DNA of 64,000 nucleotides from Roseomonas genomospecies 6 (GCF_008365375.1 NZ_QOKW01000023.1:41185-105184), one strand, 5' to 3'. Shown: positions 1-9,439, numbered from the stretch's first letter. Notes: generated by a model from the letters alone, not told the origin. Numbers and translations: made by a program.

Positions 1-92
1 GGCGCATCTGGGTGGACAGCACTCCCGGCGCCGGCTCCACCTTCGCCTTCACCGTGCCCCTGGCGGGTGCGGAGGTGGAAACCGCGACCTGA
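1..92 (+). CDS. Histidine kinase, C-terminal end (partial)
   Basis: The gene runs in from the left edge. The frame starting at base 3 reads 29 residues ending in TGA at 90-92. They include DSTPGAGSTFAFTVPL, the typical last strand and G-rich turn of a HATPase_c domain in sensor histidine kinases (seen). Only this tail is present, so sensor type and any attached domains are unknown. About 180 bases separate it from the STAS gene that opens the chemotaxis block, so it may be an upstream sensor, but a common transcript is not shown. Confidence 0.7.
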   Translation, partial: RIWVDSTPGAGSTFAFTVPLAGAEVETAT

Positions 93-273
93 ATCAATCA
101 CAACGTGAAACAATCGCGGCGCACCCTCAGATAACGCCGCGGTTGACTCAGGTCAGTCCAGTTGCCTTAACGAATCCTTATACGTGTTCCTGGCAGGGTT
201 TTTGACAAATGCCGGACATGCTAAAGCCCATCCGGATCGGGTTCTGCCCAGCCGGGTGGCAAGGAGACGAGCG

Positions 274-585
274 GTGACTTTGATCAAGTGGAGCGACGAA
301 GGAGGGCCGGTGCGGCTGGGCCTGCCCAGCGATCTCGACCTCGCCATGGCGCAGCCCCTGCTGGACAGCCTGCGCGCCGGCTTCGCCGCCTCCGACACCG
401 TGATCGCCGAGGCCGGGGCCGTGGAACGGGTCAGCACCGCCTGCGTCCAGGCGCTTCTGGTCGCCTCCCGGCATGCCGCCGAACACAACCGGACGTTCGC
501 CATCGCCCAGCCGTCCGAGGTCCTCGCGGAAGCCTGCGAGGATCTCGGGCTGGACGGCTGGTTGAAGCAATGGAGCCAAGCGTGA
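274..585 (+). CDS. STAS-domain protein at the head of the che operon
   Basis: A 103-residue protein starting at GTG 274, chosen because AAGGAG at 261-266 sits 7 bases upstream; the open frame extends further but the added residues look non-coding. Its length and pattern (VRLGLPSDLDL early, then VERVSTACVQALL) fit a single STAS domain (MlaB/SpoIIAA fold). The canonical DSAG segment with its phosphorylatable Ser reads VSTAC here, so regulation by an RsbW-type kinase is less certain than for the STAS proteins at 10750 and 18953. It overlaps the cheY start, so translation is probably coupled. Sinorhizobium CheS, a small CheA partner that speeds CheY1 dephosphorylation, is encoded at a similar position just before cheY1; the equivalence is inference. 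Confidence 0.8.
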   Translation: MTLIKWSDEGGPVRLGLPSDLDLAMAQPLLDSLRAGFAASDTVIAEAGAVERVSTACVQALLVASRHAAEHNRTFAIAQPSEVLAEACEDLGLDGWLKQWSQA

Positions 586-947
586 AGAAGAAGGTACTGA
601 CCGTCGACGATTCGCGGACCATGCGGGACATGGTCTCCTTCACGCTGAAGGGCGCCGGCTACGACGTGGTGGAGGCCGCCGACGGGCAACAGGCGCTGGG
701 CGTCATCGGTGCCAACAAGGTGGATCTCGTCATCACCGACCTGAACATGCCGGTCATGGACGGGCTGACCCTGATCCGCCGCCTGCGCGCCACCCCGGCG
801 CACCGCACGCTGCCCATCCTGATGCTGACCACCGAGGCCGACGACAAGAAGAAGGCCGAGGGACGCGCGGTGGGGGCGACCGGCTGGATCGTGAAGCCCT
901 TCAACCCGGAAAAGCTGATCTCCGTCGTGCAGAAGGTGTGCGGCTGA
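582..947 (+). CDS. cheY: CheY single-domain response regulator
   Basis: A 121-residue receiver domain and nothing else, as in CheY. Visible residues are the acidic pair VDDSRTMR near the N-terminus, phosphoacceptor Asp53 in VITDLNMPVMDG, the Thr in ILMLTTEAD and the conserved Lys in IVKPF. The start is taken at GTG 582, which overlaps the STAS stop as GTGA and has GGAG at 572-575; an ATG at 570 is an alternative adding four residues. Phosphorylated by CheA, it would bind the flagellar motor switch or act as a phosphate sink. It sits directly before cheA in the same operon. Confidence 0.93.
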   Translation: MKKKVLTVDDSRTMRDMVSFTLKGAGYDVVEAADGQQALGVIGANKVDLVITDLNMPVMDGLTLIRRLRATPAHRTLPILMLTTEADDKKKAEGRAVGATGWIVKPFNPEKLISVVQKVCG

Positions 948-978
948 CGCCGCGTCCTGGCTTTGTGAGGGCACGCCC

Positions 979-3225
979 GTGGAAGACCTGAGCCGGTTCA
1001 AGCAAACCTATTTCGACGAAAGCGCGGAGCTTTTGGCCGTCGCCGAATCCGGCCTGCTGCGGCTGACGCCGGGCGATGTCGATTCCGACGAGGTGAACGC
1101 CATATTCCGCGCCGTCCATTCCATCAAGGGCGGCGGCGGCGCCTTCGGCTTCACCGAACTGGTCGCCTTCGCGCACGAGTTCGAGACGGTCATGGACGGG
1201 GTGCGCAACAACACCGTCCCCGTCACGACGGAGCTGGTGGACACGCTGATCCGCGCCAACGACCTGCTGGGCCAGATGCTGGCCTACGCGCGCGAGGGCG
1301 ATCCCGCCCCGGCGGGAACGACGGACGGCACCGTGGCCGCCCTGCGCCGCCATCTGTCCGGCGGCGGCGCTCCGCAGACCCAGGCACCGGCGGCTCCGTC
1401 CACGCCCCCGGTCCAAGCTCCCGTCCAAACCTATGCGGACGAGGAGGACGACGAGGCCGGCCTGTTCGGCGACGCCATGGCGGCCATCGCCGCCGCCCGC
1501 GCCGATGAAAACGCGGTGCCCCCCGGCAAGGTTCGCTGGACCATCGTCTTCCGGCCCAAGACCGATCTGCTGATGTCGGGCAACGAGCCGACCTTCATGC
1601 TGCGCGCCCTGCGCCGGCTGGGGGACGCGGAGATCGCGTGCCACACCGACGCCCTGCCCAACCTCCAGAACCTGGAGGCGGAGCTTCTCCACCTCTCCTG
1701 GACGGTCACGCTGATCGCCGATCCGGACGTGGATCTGGACAAGATCAACGACGTCTTCGAGTTCGTGGCCGACGAGTGCGACATCCGCATCACCGCGGAA
1801 GCCCCGCCGCCCGCCCTCACGGAACCCGCCTCCGAGCCGCCGGCGCCCGTCACCGACCCGGTTCCCGTCGCCGCCGCCGCCGCCGCCCCGCCGGCCATCG
1901 CTCCCGCCAAGGCTTCGGAAGCCCCGAAGGCCGAGGCCGCCCGCCCGCGCCCCAACGGCGGCGGGGCGGAGCATGCCGGACTGACCAGCCACACCATCCG
2001 CGTGGACCTCGACAAGATCGACCGGCTGGTCAACATGGTCGGCGAGATGGTCATCACCCAGGCGATGATCGCGGAGCATGTGCGCGAACTGCCCCCCGGC
2101 GAGTTCCAGGAGCTTCTGGAAGGGCTGGAGCAGTTGGCCCAGCACACCCGCGAGCTGCGCGAGAACGTGATGTCGATCCGCGCCCAGCCGGTGTCCAGCG
2201 TCTTCTCCCGCATGCCGCGGCTGGTGCGCGAATGCGCCGCCGCGACGGCCAAGGAGGTGCAGCTCGTCACCAGCGGCGAGACGACGGAGGTGGACAAGAC
2301 GGTGGTGGAGAACCTCGTCGATCCGCTGACCCACATGATCCGCAACTCCATCGACCACGGCCTGGAAAGCCCGGAGGAGCGGGAGCGCATCGGCAAGCCG
2401 CGCGCCGGCACCGTTCATCTGTCGGCGCAGCACCGCTCGGGCCGCATCGTCATCGAGATCACCGACGACGGGCGCGGCATCAACCGGCCCAAGGTGCTGT
2501 CCAAGGCCATCGAGAAGGGACTCGTCCAGCCGGGCGCCAGCCTGTCGGACGAGGAGATCGACAACCTCATCTTCCTGCCCGGCTTCTCCACCGCCGATCA
2601 GGTGTCCAACCTGTCGGGCCGCGGCGTCGGCATGGACGTGGTGGTGCGGAACATCACCTCGCTCGGCGGGCGCATCGGCGTCTATTCCACGCCCGGCGAG
2701 GGCTCGCGCTTCGTGCTGTCGCTGCCGCTGACCCTGGCGGTGCTGGACGGCATGGTGATCTCCGTCGGCGAGGAGCGCTTCGTCCTGCCCCTGACCAACA
2801 TCGTGGAGAGCCTGCGCCCGAAGGCGGCGGACCTGCACGGGCTGGTCGGCAAGTGCGACGTGATGATGGCCCGCGGCGAGTATGTCCGGCTGGTCTACCT
2901 GCACCACCTGTTCGGCATCCCCGGCGCCGTCGCCGACCCCACCGGCGCGCTGGTCGTTCTGGTGGAGACGGAGGACGGCTCCCGCCTCGGCCTCGTCGTG
3001 GACGAGGTGCTGGGCCAGCAGCAGGTCGTCATCAAGAGCCTGGAAGCGAACTTCCGCCGCCTCGACGGCGTGGCCGCCGCGACGATCCTGGGCGACGGGC
3101 GCGTCGCCCTGATCCTGGACGTCGCCGGCCTGCGCGAAATGAGCCGTCACATGGAATCCAGGGCCCCGCGTCCGCCGTCCCCGGCGGCGGCCGCGCTGCC
3201 CGCCCCCGCACTCGAACCGGTCTGA
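979..3225 (+). CDS. cheA: Chemotaxis histidine kinase CheA
   Basis: A 748-residue CheA starting at GTG 979. Domains in order: HPt (1-105) with phosphorylated His47 in RAVHSIKGGGG; a P2-like response-regulator docking region (about 180-270); a long Ala/Pro linker (about 280-325); dimerisation domain (about 335-400); HATPase with HMIRNSIDHGLE, DDGRGI and GRGVGMDVV (about 440-590); and a C-terminal CheW-like domain (about 595-730). It autophosphorylates in receptor-CheW arrays at the pole and passes phosphate to CheY and CheB. It lies 31 bases after cheY and 10 bases before cheW. All catalytic motifs look intact. Confidence 0.96.
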   Translation: MEDLSRFKQTYFDESAELLAVAESGLLRLTPGDVDSDEVNAIFRAVHSIKGGGGAFGFTELVAFAHEFETVMDGVRNNTVPVTTELVDTLIRANDLLGQMLAYAREGDPAPAGTTDGTVAALRRHLSGGGAPQTQAPAAPSTPPVQAPVQTYADEEDDEAGLFGDAMAAIAAARADENAVPPGKVRWTIVFRPKTDLLMSGNEPTFMLRALRRLGDAEIACHTDALPNLQNLEAELLHLSWTVTLIADPDVDLDKINDVFEFVADECDIRITAEAPPPALTEPASEPPAPVTDPVPVAAAAAAPPAIAPAKASEAPKAEAARPRPNGGGAEHAGLTSHTIRVDLDKIDRLVNMVGEMVITQAMIAEHVRELPPGEFQELLEGLEQLAQHTRELRENVMSIRAQPVSSVFSRMPRLVRECAAATAKEVQLVTSGETTEVDKTVVENLVDPLTHMIRNSIDHGLESPEERERIGKPRAGTVHLSAQHRSGRIVIEITDDGRGINRPKVLSKAIEKGLVQPGASLSDEEIDNLIFLPGFSTADQVSNLSGRGVGMDVVVRNITSLGGRIGVYSTPGEGSRFVLSLPLTLAVLDGMVISVGEERFVLPLTNIVESLRPKAADLHGLVGKCDVMMARGEYVRLVYLHHLFGIPGAVADPTGALVVLVETEDGSRLGLVVDEVLGQQQVVIKSLEANFRRLDGVAAATILGDGRVALILDVAGLREMSRHMESRAPRPPSPAAAALPAPALEPV

Positions 3226-3235
3226 GGCCACAGCG

Positions 3236-3793
3236 ATGAGCAGTTCCACCGCGCTCGCCACCGTCGGAGGCACCCGCACCGACGCCCGAAACGACGTCAT
3301 GTCGGTCAACGCCGCCGAGGAGCAGTACGTCACCTTCACCGTCGGCAGCGAGGAATACGGCGTCAACATCCTGTCGGTCCGCGAAATCCGCGGCTGGACG
3401 CCGGAAAGCCGCCTGCCGAACCTGCCGGACTATGTGCGGGGGGTCATCAACCTGCGCGGCATCATCATCCCCATCTTCGACCTGCGCGCCCGCTTCGGCG
3501 GCGGCGCCACGGCGGTCACCAAGCGCCACGTCGTGGTGGTGATCCAGGTGGGGGAACGCACGCGCGGCATCCTGGTGGACGCCATCTCCGACATCCTGGC
3601 GATCGGCCACGACGCCATCAAGCCGCCGCCCGACGTGGACAGCGGCATGGTCGACACCGAATATCTCAGCGGCCTCTACACCGCCGACGACCGCATGGTC
3701 ACGCTGCTGAGCGTGGAGAAGCTGTTCTCCGTCGAGAACGGCGCGCTGGACGCCGCGGCGAAGGCGCTTCCGGCGCTGGAGCGGGCGTCCTGA
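3236..3793 (+). CDS. cheW: Chemotaxis coupling protein CheW
   Basis: A 185-residue CheW that couples chemoreceptors to CheA. After about 25 poorly conserved residues comes the SH3-like CheW fold: QYVTFTVGSEEYGVNILSVREI, then LPDYVRGVINLRGIIIPIFDLR, a strongly conserved signature. GAGG at 3224-3227 supports ATG 3236; an internal ATG at 3299 (MSVNAAEEQ) would give a more typical CheW length. The C-terminus is slightly extended past the core. Position between cheA and the receptor gene fits a dedicated scaffold of this system. Confidence 0.95.
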   Translation: MSSSTALATVGGTRTDARNDVMSVNAAEEQYVTFTVGSEEYGVNILSVREIRGWTPESRLPNLPDYVRGVINLRGIIIPIFDLRARFGGGATAVTKRHVVVVIQVGERTRGILVDAISDILAIGHDAIKPPPDVDSGMVDTEYLSGLYTADDRMVTLLSVEKLFSVENGALDAAAKALPALERAS

Positions 3794-3797
3794 GCGG

Positions 3798-3828
3798 CAC
3801 ACCCCCGTGACGTCGACGGGGGGGTGCG
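3798..3828 (+). other. Intercistronic hairpin between cheW and mcp
   Basis: CACCCCC and GGGGGGTG flank a short GACGTC-containing loop, giving a GC-rich stem just after the cheW stop. No T-run follows, so it is not a good intrinsic terminator. It could stabilise or attenuate the message between cheW and the receptor gene (inference). Confidence 0.4.
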
Positions 3829-3905
3829 TCATGTCGCGGCTTTCCACAAGGACAGGTTTCGAATAGGGCTGACGCCGACATGACACGGCGGGCAAGGGGG
3901 ATTGC

Positions 3906-6836
3906 ATGGCGCAGGGGCTCGGTTCGTTCGTTGGGGCAATGGGCATCTCGAAGCGGTTGTGGCTGGCCTTCGGCCTTCTGCTGGCCCTGCTGACGGCGCA
4001 GGTCGGCGCCGGCCTGCTGAGCATCCGCAGCCTGAACGGCAGCGTTGACGGCGTGCTCGCCAGTTCCGAACTCGCCAGCTTCGCCAAGGAGCTTTCCGCC
4101 CGCCTCGCCAACCAGCGCATCCACGGGCGCGACTATCTGGTCTCCGGCGACCCCGCCGCGCTCGGCCGCCAGCGGACCCTGCGGGCCGAGTTCGATCAGG
4201 CGATGGCCGCCCACGAAGCGGCCGTCAAGCGCTCCTCCCAGGCCGCAGCCTTCGCCGAGCTGGCGCGCCTGCACGCCGAATACCACACGCAGTTCGAGGC
4301 GATCCGGACCGTCCGGGAACGCTACGACGCCGCCATCCGCCAGCGCATGGACCCGCTGGGCACCCAGATCACCGAAACGCTGGAGCGCATCGTCGAAGGC
4401 GCCCAGACCACCGGCGACAAGGACGCCGCCCTGGTCGGGGAGGAGATGGTGAAGCACTGGGTGCTCACCCGCCTCTTCGCCAACCGCGCGCTCGGCATGC
4501 GCGACGCCGCCGCTCCGGCGCCGATGGAGAAGAATCTGGCCGAGATGCTGGAGCATGTGCGGGAAGCGCAGGCCCTGCTGACCGAGCCCCGTCTGGCCGC
4601 CATGCTGCGCGATGTGGAGGAGCGGGCGCCGGGCTACCGCACCGCCTTCCGCGACGCCGTCGCCGCCGACCGGGAGATCGACCGCCTGCGCGCCGAGGTT
4701 GTCGCCAAGGTGGTCTCCGCCCTGAACAGCACCCTGGACTCCATCGGCACCGCCGTCCAGTCCGAGCAGGCCGCGATCGAGGCGCGCGCCGAGGCGGAGG
4801 TGAGGAACAGCCTCATCCTCGCCCTGGCGCTGGGCGGCCTGTCGCTTCTGCTGGGCATCGGCGCCGCGCGGGTCATCGCCCGCTCGATCACCGGCCCGGT
4901 CCAGGGCATCCGCAAGGTGATGACCGACCTGACCGACGGCCATCTGTCCGTCACCGTCCCCCACACCGACGGGCGCGACGAGCTGGGCGAGATGGCCCGC
5001 GCCGTCGCCGCCTTCAAGGAGGACGCGGTGACCGCCGTGCGGGCGGGGATCGCGCTGGACCGCGTGTCGTCCTGCATCATGACGGTGGGCGAGGACGGGA
5101 CCGTCACCTACTGCAACGCCGCCGCCCTGGCGATGTTCAAGGCCGCCGAGTTCGACCTGCGCCAAGCCCTGCCGGCCTTCGACGCCAACGGGCTGATCGG
5201 GCGCACCGTCGACGCCCTCGACACGGAGGCGCCGCGCCTGCGCAACAGCCTGACCGGCCTCGCCAGCCCCTACAAGGGCATGGTGAAGGCGGGCCGCCGC
5301 AGCTTCGAGATCACCGCCAGCCCGGTGACCGGACGCCATGGCGAGAAGCTGGGCCTCGTCGTCGAATGGCGCGACCTGACCGCCGAACTGTCCATCGAGG
5401 CGGAAATCGCCGACATGGTGGACAGCGCGGTGCGCGGCGACTTCTCCCAGCGGATCGCGCTCGACGGCAAGACCGGCTTCTTCCGGCTGGTCAGCGAGGG
5501 CATGAACCGGTTGGCCGTCAACATCTCCGGTGTGACCGAGGATCTGGCCGCCATGCTGGAATCGCTCTCCCAGGGCGACCTGTCGCGGCGCATCGACAAG
5601 CCGTACGAGGGCGTGTTCCTGCGCCTGAAGGACGATTTCAACGGCACGGTGCAGAAGCTGTCGGAAATCGTCCGCCGGATCAACGGCGCCGCCGAATCCA
5701 TCGCCGCGGCCAGCCGCGAGATCGCCGACGGCAGCCTGGACCTGTCCGAGCGGACGGAGCAGCAGGCCTCCTCGCTGGAGGAGACGGCGGCGAGCATGGA
5801 GGAGCTGGCGGCCACCGTCCGCTCCAACGCCGACAACGCCCAGCAGGTCAACGCCTTCGCCAACGACGCCCGCCGCGCCGCGGAAAAGGGCGGTCAGGTC
5901 GCCGTCAGCGCCGTCGAGGCGATGCGCGGGATCGAACGGTCGTCGCAGAAGATCTCCGACATCATCGGGGTGATCGACGAGATCGCCTTCCAGACCAACC
6001 TGCTGGCGCTGAACGCGGCGGTCGAGGCGGCGCGGGCCGGCGACGCGGGCCGCGGCTTCGCCGTGGTGGCGCAGGAGGTGCGCAACCTCGCCCAGCGCTC
6101 CGCCCAGGCGTCCAAGGAGATCAAGACCCTGATCCTGGACAGCGGGACGCAGGTGAAGGAGGGGGTGGAGCTGGTCCGCTCCGCCGGCTCCTCGCTGACC
6201 GACATCGTGGCGGGCATCGCGCGGGTCGCCGACCTCGTGTCGGAGATCGCCCGCGCCACCGCGGAGCAGGCGTCCGGCCTGGACGAGGTGAACACCGCCG
6301 TCGCCCAGATGGACGAGATGACCCAGAAGAACGCCGCCCTGGTGGAGGAAAGCACCGCCGCCGCCCGCTCGCTGGAGGAGCAGGCCGGGCAGCTCCGCCA
6401 GCAGATGGCCTTCTTCTCCCTGGACGGCGGCGGCCAGCGGGGCGGCGCATCCGATCTCGCCCGCCACGTCCAGTTGATCGAGAACACCAAGATCGACCAT
6501 GTGACCTTCCGCGAGAACGTGCTGAAGGCCGTCCAGGGCCATGGCGACGCCACCGCGGACCGGCTTTCCGACCATCACGGCTGCCGGCTGGGCAAGTGGT
6601 ACGACACGGTGACCGACGAGGCCGTCCGCTCCAGCCCGGTCTTCGGCCAAATCGCCGAACCGCACGCCCGCTTCCACGAGGCGGGAAAGCGCGCGCTGCG
6701 CGCCCATGAGCAGGGGGACGACGCCGCCACGGCCCAGGCCCTGGCCGATCTGGAGCGGCTGTCGGGCACCGTGCTGGGCCTGCTGGACAAGCTGGCCGCC
6801 GACGTCCGGGCCAAGGCCCGCGGACGGGCTGCATGA
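3906..6836 (+). CDS. Methyl-accepting chemotaxis protein with PAS and CZB domains
   Basis: A 976-residue chemoreceptor preceded by an AAGGGGG ribosome site. Order: TM helix about 14-38, a helical periplasmic region with RIHGRDYLVSGD, second TM helix about 298-325, HAMP, a PAS-like segment (about 385-495, from RVSSCIMTVGEDGTVTYCN), a further HAMP-like stretch, then the MCP signalling hairpin with FQTNLLALNAAVEAARAGD and FAVVAQEVRNLAQRS (about 600-850). The last ~115 residues form a CZB domain: IDHVTF, HHGCRLGKWYD and PHARFHEAG carry the His/Cys/His/His zinc ligands. CZB domains are known to sense zinc-linked oxidants such as HOCl in other bacteria. It sits inside the che operon and overlaps cheR by four bases. 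Confidence 0.95.
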   Translation: MAQGLGSFVGAMGISKRLWLAFGLLLALLTAQVGAGLLSIRSLNGSVDGVLASSELASFAKELSARLANQRIHGRDYLVSGDPAALGRQRTLRAEFDQAMAAHEAAVKRSSQAAAFAELARLHAEYHTQFEAIRTVRERYDAAIRQRMDPLGTQITETLERIVEGAQTTGDKDAALVGEEMVKHWVLTRLFANRALGMRDAAAPAPMEKNLAEMLEHVREAQALLTEPRLAAMLRDVEERAPGYRTAFRDAVAADREIDRLRAEVVAKVVSALNSTLDSIGTAVQSEQAAIEARAEAEVRNSLILALALGGLSLLLGIGAARVIARSITGPVQGIRKVMTDLTDGHLSVTVPHTDGRDELGEMARAVAAFKEDAVTAVRAGIALDRVSSCIMTVGEDGTVTYCNAAALAMFKAAEFDLRQALPAFDANGLIGRTVDALDTEAPRLRNSLTGLASPYKGMVKAGRRSFEITASPVTGRHGEKLGLVVEWRDLTAELSIEAEIADMVDSAVRGDFSQRIALDGKTGFFRLVSEGMNRLAVNISGVTEDLAAMLESLSQGDLSRRIDKPYEGVFLRLKDDFNGTVQKLSEIVRRINGAAESIAAASREIADGSLDLSERTEQQASSLEETAASMEELAATVRSNADNAQQVNAFANDARRAAEKGGQVAVSAVEAMRGIERSSQKISDIIGVIDEIAFQTNLLALNAAVEAARAGDAGRGFAVVAQEVRNLAQRSAQASKEIKTLILDSGTQVKEGVELVRSAGSSLTDIVAGIARVADLVSEIARATAEQASGLDEVNTAVAQMDEMTQKNAALVEESTAAARSLEEQAGQLRQQMAFFSLDGGGQRGGASDLARHVQLIENTKIDHVTFRENVLKAVQGHGDATADRLSDHHGCRLGKWYDTVTDEAVRSSPVFGQIAEPHARFHEAGKRALRAHEQGDDAATAQALADLERLSGTVLGLLDKLAADVRAKARGRAA

Positions 6837-7741
6837 CCACCGCGCCCACCCCCTCCCCGGTGCCGCCGGACCGCGCCGCGGTCTCTCCGGCGGTGTCCGG
6901 CCGGCGGGAGTTCCCGTTCGAGCGGCGGCACTTCGACTTCATCGCCCGCATGCTCTACCAGCTTGCCGGGATCGCGCTGGCCCCGCACAAGATCGAGATG
7001 GTCTATTCCCGCCTCGCCCGGCGGCTGCGCGACCTGCGCCTGGCGGACTTCGACACCTACTGCGCCCTGCTGGAGAGCGAGGAGGGGGCGAACGAGGTCG
7101 GTTTCCTGGTCAACGCCCTGACCACCAACCTGACCAGCTTCTTCCGCGAAGCGCACCATTTCGACTTCCTGGCGAAGAAGGCGGTGCCCGAAATGCGCAC
7201 CCGTCACGCCGGGGAGTCCTCCCATCCGCGGCTGCGCATCTGGTCCGCCGGCTGCTCCTCCGGGCAGGAGCCCTACACCATCGCCATGGTGCTGGCCTCC
7301 AGCTTCGGGCCGGAGCTGCGGCGCTGGGACGCCAAGATCCTGGCGACCGACATCGACACCCACATGGTGGACACCGCCCGGCGCGGGGTCTACGCCGCCG
7401 ATCTGGCGGCCAGCATCCCGGCCCCCTTGCGCGACCGCTACACCCGGCGCCTGCGCGAGGACGGCGAATCGTCGGTGGCGATGGAGGAGGAGCTGAAGCG
7501 GCTCATCACCTTCAAACCGCTGAACCTGCTGGAGCGCTGGCCCATGAAGGGGCCGTTCGACGCGATCTTCTGCCGCAACGTGCTGATCTATTTCGACCGC
7601 GTCGGGCGGACCCAGGTCATCGGCAACTTCGCCCGCATGCTGGAGCCCGGCGGCTATCTGTTCCTCGGCCATTCGGAGAGCCTGTACGGCGTGTCGGACC
7701 GCTTCCGCCAGACCGGCCCCACCATCTACCGGAGGCTGTGA
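6833..7741 (+). CDS. cheR: Chemoreceptor glutamate methyltransferase CheR
   Basis: A 302-residue SAM-dependent methyltransferase that adds methyl groups to receptor glutamates for adaptation. The first ~30 residues are Pro/Ala-rich and variable. The CheR N-terminal helices follow (FDFIARMLYQLAGIAL), then the SAM-binding motif IWSAGCSSGQEPYTIAM and the downstream FDAIFCRNVLIYFD. The start overlaps the receptor stop as ATGA, implying translational coupling. No C-terminal NWETF-binding extension is evident. It pairs functionally with CheB two genes downstream. Confidence 0.95.
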   Translation: MTTAPTPSPVPPDRAAVSPAVSGRREFPFERRHFDFIARMLYQLAGIALAPHKIEMVYSRLARRLRDLRLADFDTYCALLESEEGANEVGFLVNALTTNLTSFFREAHHFDFLAKKAVPEMRTRHAGESSHPRLRIWSAGCSSGQEPYTIAMVLASSFGPELRRWDAKILATDIDTHMVDTARRGVYAADLAASIPAPLRDRYTRRLREDGESSVAMEEELKRLITFKPLNLLERWPMKGPFDAIFCRNVLIYFDRVGRTQVIGNFARMLEPGGYLFLGHSESLYGVSDRFRQTGPTIYRRL

Positions 7742-7744
7742 GGC

Positions 7745-8371
7745 ATGACCGCTTTCGCAAGCCGCCGCGCGGCGGACGCCCGGCAGACCGGCGGCTACTT
7801 CCACCCGCAGTTCCGCGCCCACACGTTGAAGGTCTTCCTGGGCCATCATCTGGTCAGCGACCGGTCCGACGTGATGATGGTGACGACGCTGGGGTCCTGC
7901 GTGGCCGCCTGCGTGCACGACCCGGCGACGGCCATCGGCGGCATGAATCATTTCCTGCTGCCGGAGGTCCCGGAGTCCGAGGACGGCGGCGCCGGGGCGG
8001 CGGCGCGCTACGGCTCGGTCGCCATGGAGCGGCTGATCAACGAGCTGCTGTCCCGCGGCGCCCAGCGCACGCGGCTGGAGGTGAAGCTGTTCGGCGGCGC
8101 CCGCGTCATCGACTCCAGCTTCGACGTCGGCCAGCGCAACGCCGCCTTCGCGCTCGATTATGTGCGGCGGGAGGGTCTGAAGCTGGTCGGCCAGGACCTG
8201 GGCGGCGCCTCGGCCCGGCGCATCCACTACTTTCCCCACAGCGGACGGGCCATGCGCAAGATGCTGCGGCCCGAGGCGCTGTCGGAGACGGCGAACCAGG
8301 AACTGCATTTCCGCACCACCCTCCGGCAGCAGCCGATCGAGGGCGACGTGGAACTGTTCGGGGAGGACTGA
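7745..8371 (+). CDS. cheD: Chemoreceptor glutamine deamidase CheD
   Basis: A 208-residue CheD. Diagnostic segments are TTLGSCVAACVHDP, containing the catalytic Cys, and IGGMNHFLLPE, containing the His; a conserved Thr follows in the family. CheD deamidates receptor glutamines to glutamates, creating methylation sites, and can be modulated by phosphatases such as CheC. It lies three bases after cheR with a GGAGG ribosome site. No cheC is present in the window, so another regulator may act on it (inference). Confidence 0.94.
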   Translation: MTAFASRRAADARQTGGYFHPQFRAHTLKVFLGHHLVSDRSDVMMVTTLGSCVAACVHDPATAIGGMNHFLLPEVPESEDGGAGAAARYGSVAMERLINELLSRGAQRTRLEVKLFGGARVIDSSFDVGQRNAAFALDYVRREGLKLVGQDLGGASARRIHYFPHSGRAMRKMLRPEALSETANQELHFRTTLRQQPIEGDVELFGED

Positions 8372-8374
8372 GCC

Positions 8375-9439
8375 ATGACACGCCCCATCCGCGTCGTGAT
8401 CGTGGACGACAGCAGCCTGATGCGGGAGATGCTGAAGGCCATCATCTCCGAGGAGCCCGGAATCGAGGTGGTCGGCGTCGCCCGCGACCCCTACGAGGCG
8501 CGGGACGTCATCAAGCACACCAACCCCGACGTCGTCACGCTGGACGTGGAGATGCCGCGGATGGACGGGCTGTCCTTCCTGGAAAAGATCATGACGCTGC
8601 GCCCGACGCCGGTCGTCATGGTCTCCTCCCTGACCCAGGAGGGATCGGAGGCGACGATCCGCGCGTTGGAGATCGGGGCGGTTGACTGCGTGGCCAAGCC
8701 CGACGGCTCCGACGGCCACGGGTTCGAGGCGATGGCGTACGAGCTGATCGGCAAGATCCGCATCGCCGCCACCGCCCGCCTGTCGATGCGGCGCCCCCAC
8801 CCCGCGACCGCCACCCTGCCGACGCCGCGCCGCGCCGGGTCGGGCACCCGCTTCATCGCCATCGGCGCCTCCACCGGCGGGGTGGAGCGCATCCGCGACG
8901 TGCTGGCCGTCATGCCCGCCGACTGCCCGCCCATCGTCATCACCCAGCATATGGGGCCCAGCTACGTCCCCAGCTTCGCCGCCCGGCTCGACCGCATCTC
9001 GCCACCGTCGGTGGAGGTCGCCACCCAGGGCGCCCCGCTGGTCCAGGGCAAGGTCTACATCGCCCCCGGCGACCGGCATCTGGTGATCATCCGCGACGCC
9101 CAGGGCTATTCCTGCCACATCCAGGACGGGCCGGCGGTCAGCGGCCACCGCCCGTCGGTGGACGTGCTGTTCTCCTCGGTCGCCAAGGCGGCGGGGGCGA
9201 ACGCGGTGGGGGTGATCCTGTCCGGCATGGGCCGCGACGGTGCGTCGGGCATGCTGGCGATGCGCGACGCGGGGGCCTATACCATCGGCGAACAGGAATC
9301 GAGCTGCGTCGTGTACGGCATGCCGCGCGCCGCCCGGGAAGCCGGGGCGGTCGCCGTCGAACTGCCGCTGGCGCAGATACCGGCCGAGATGCTGCGCGCG
9401 TTCGACGCCATCGGCGAACACCGCACGCGCGCGAACTGA
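8375..9439 (+). CDS. cheB: Protein-glutamate methylesterase CheB
   Basis: A 354-residue response regulator with methylesterase output. The receiver domain (1-120) shows IVDDSSLMREM and phosphoacceptor LDVEMPRMDGLSFLEKIM. After a basic linker the CheB esterase domain (about 160-350) carries the catalytic Ser in GASTGG, the His in TQHMGPSY and the Asp in GMGRDGASGM. Phosphorylation by CheA activates removal of receptor methyl groups. GGAGG precedes the start, and it lies three bases after cheD. All catalytic residues appear intact. Confidence 0.96.
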   Translation: MTRPIRVVIVDDSSLMREMLKAIISEEPGIEVVGVARDPYEARDVIKHTNPDVVTLDVEMPRMDGLSFLEKIMTLRPTPVVMVSSLTQEGSEATIRALEIGAVDCVAKPDGSDGHGFEAMAYELIGKIRIAATARLSMRRPHPATATLPTPRRAGSGTRFIAIGASTGGVERIRDVLAVMPADCPPIVITQHMGPSYVPSFAARLDRISPPSVEVATQGAPLVQGKVYIAPGDRHLVIIRDAQGYSCHIQDGPAVSGHRPSVDVLFSSVAKAAGANAVGVILSGMGRDGASGMLAMRDAGAYTIGEQESSCVVYGMPRAAREAGAVAVELPLAQIPAEMLRAFDAIGEHRTRAN

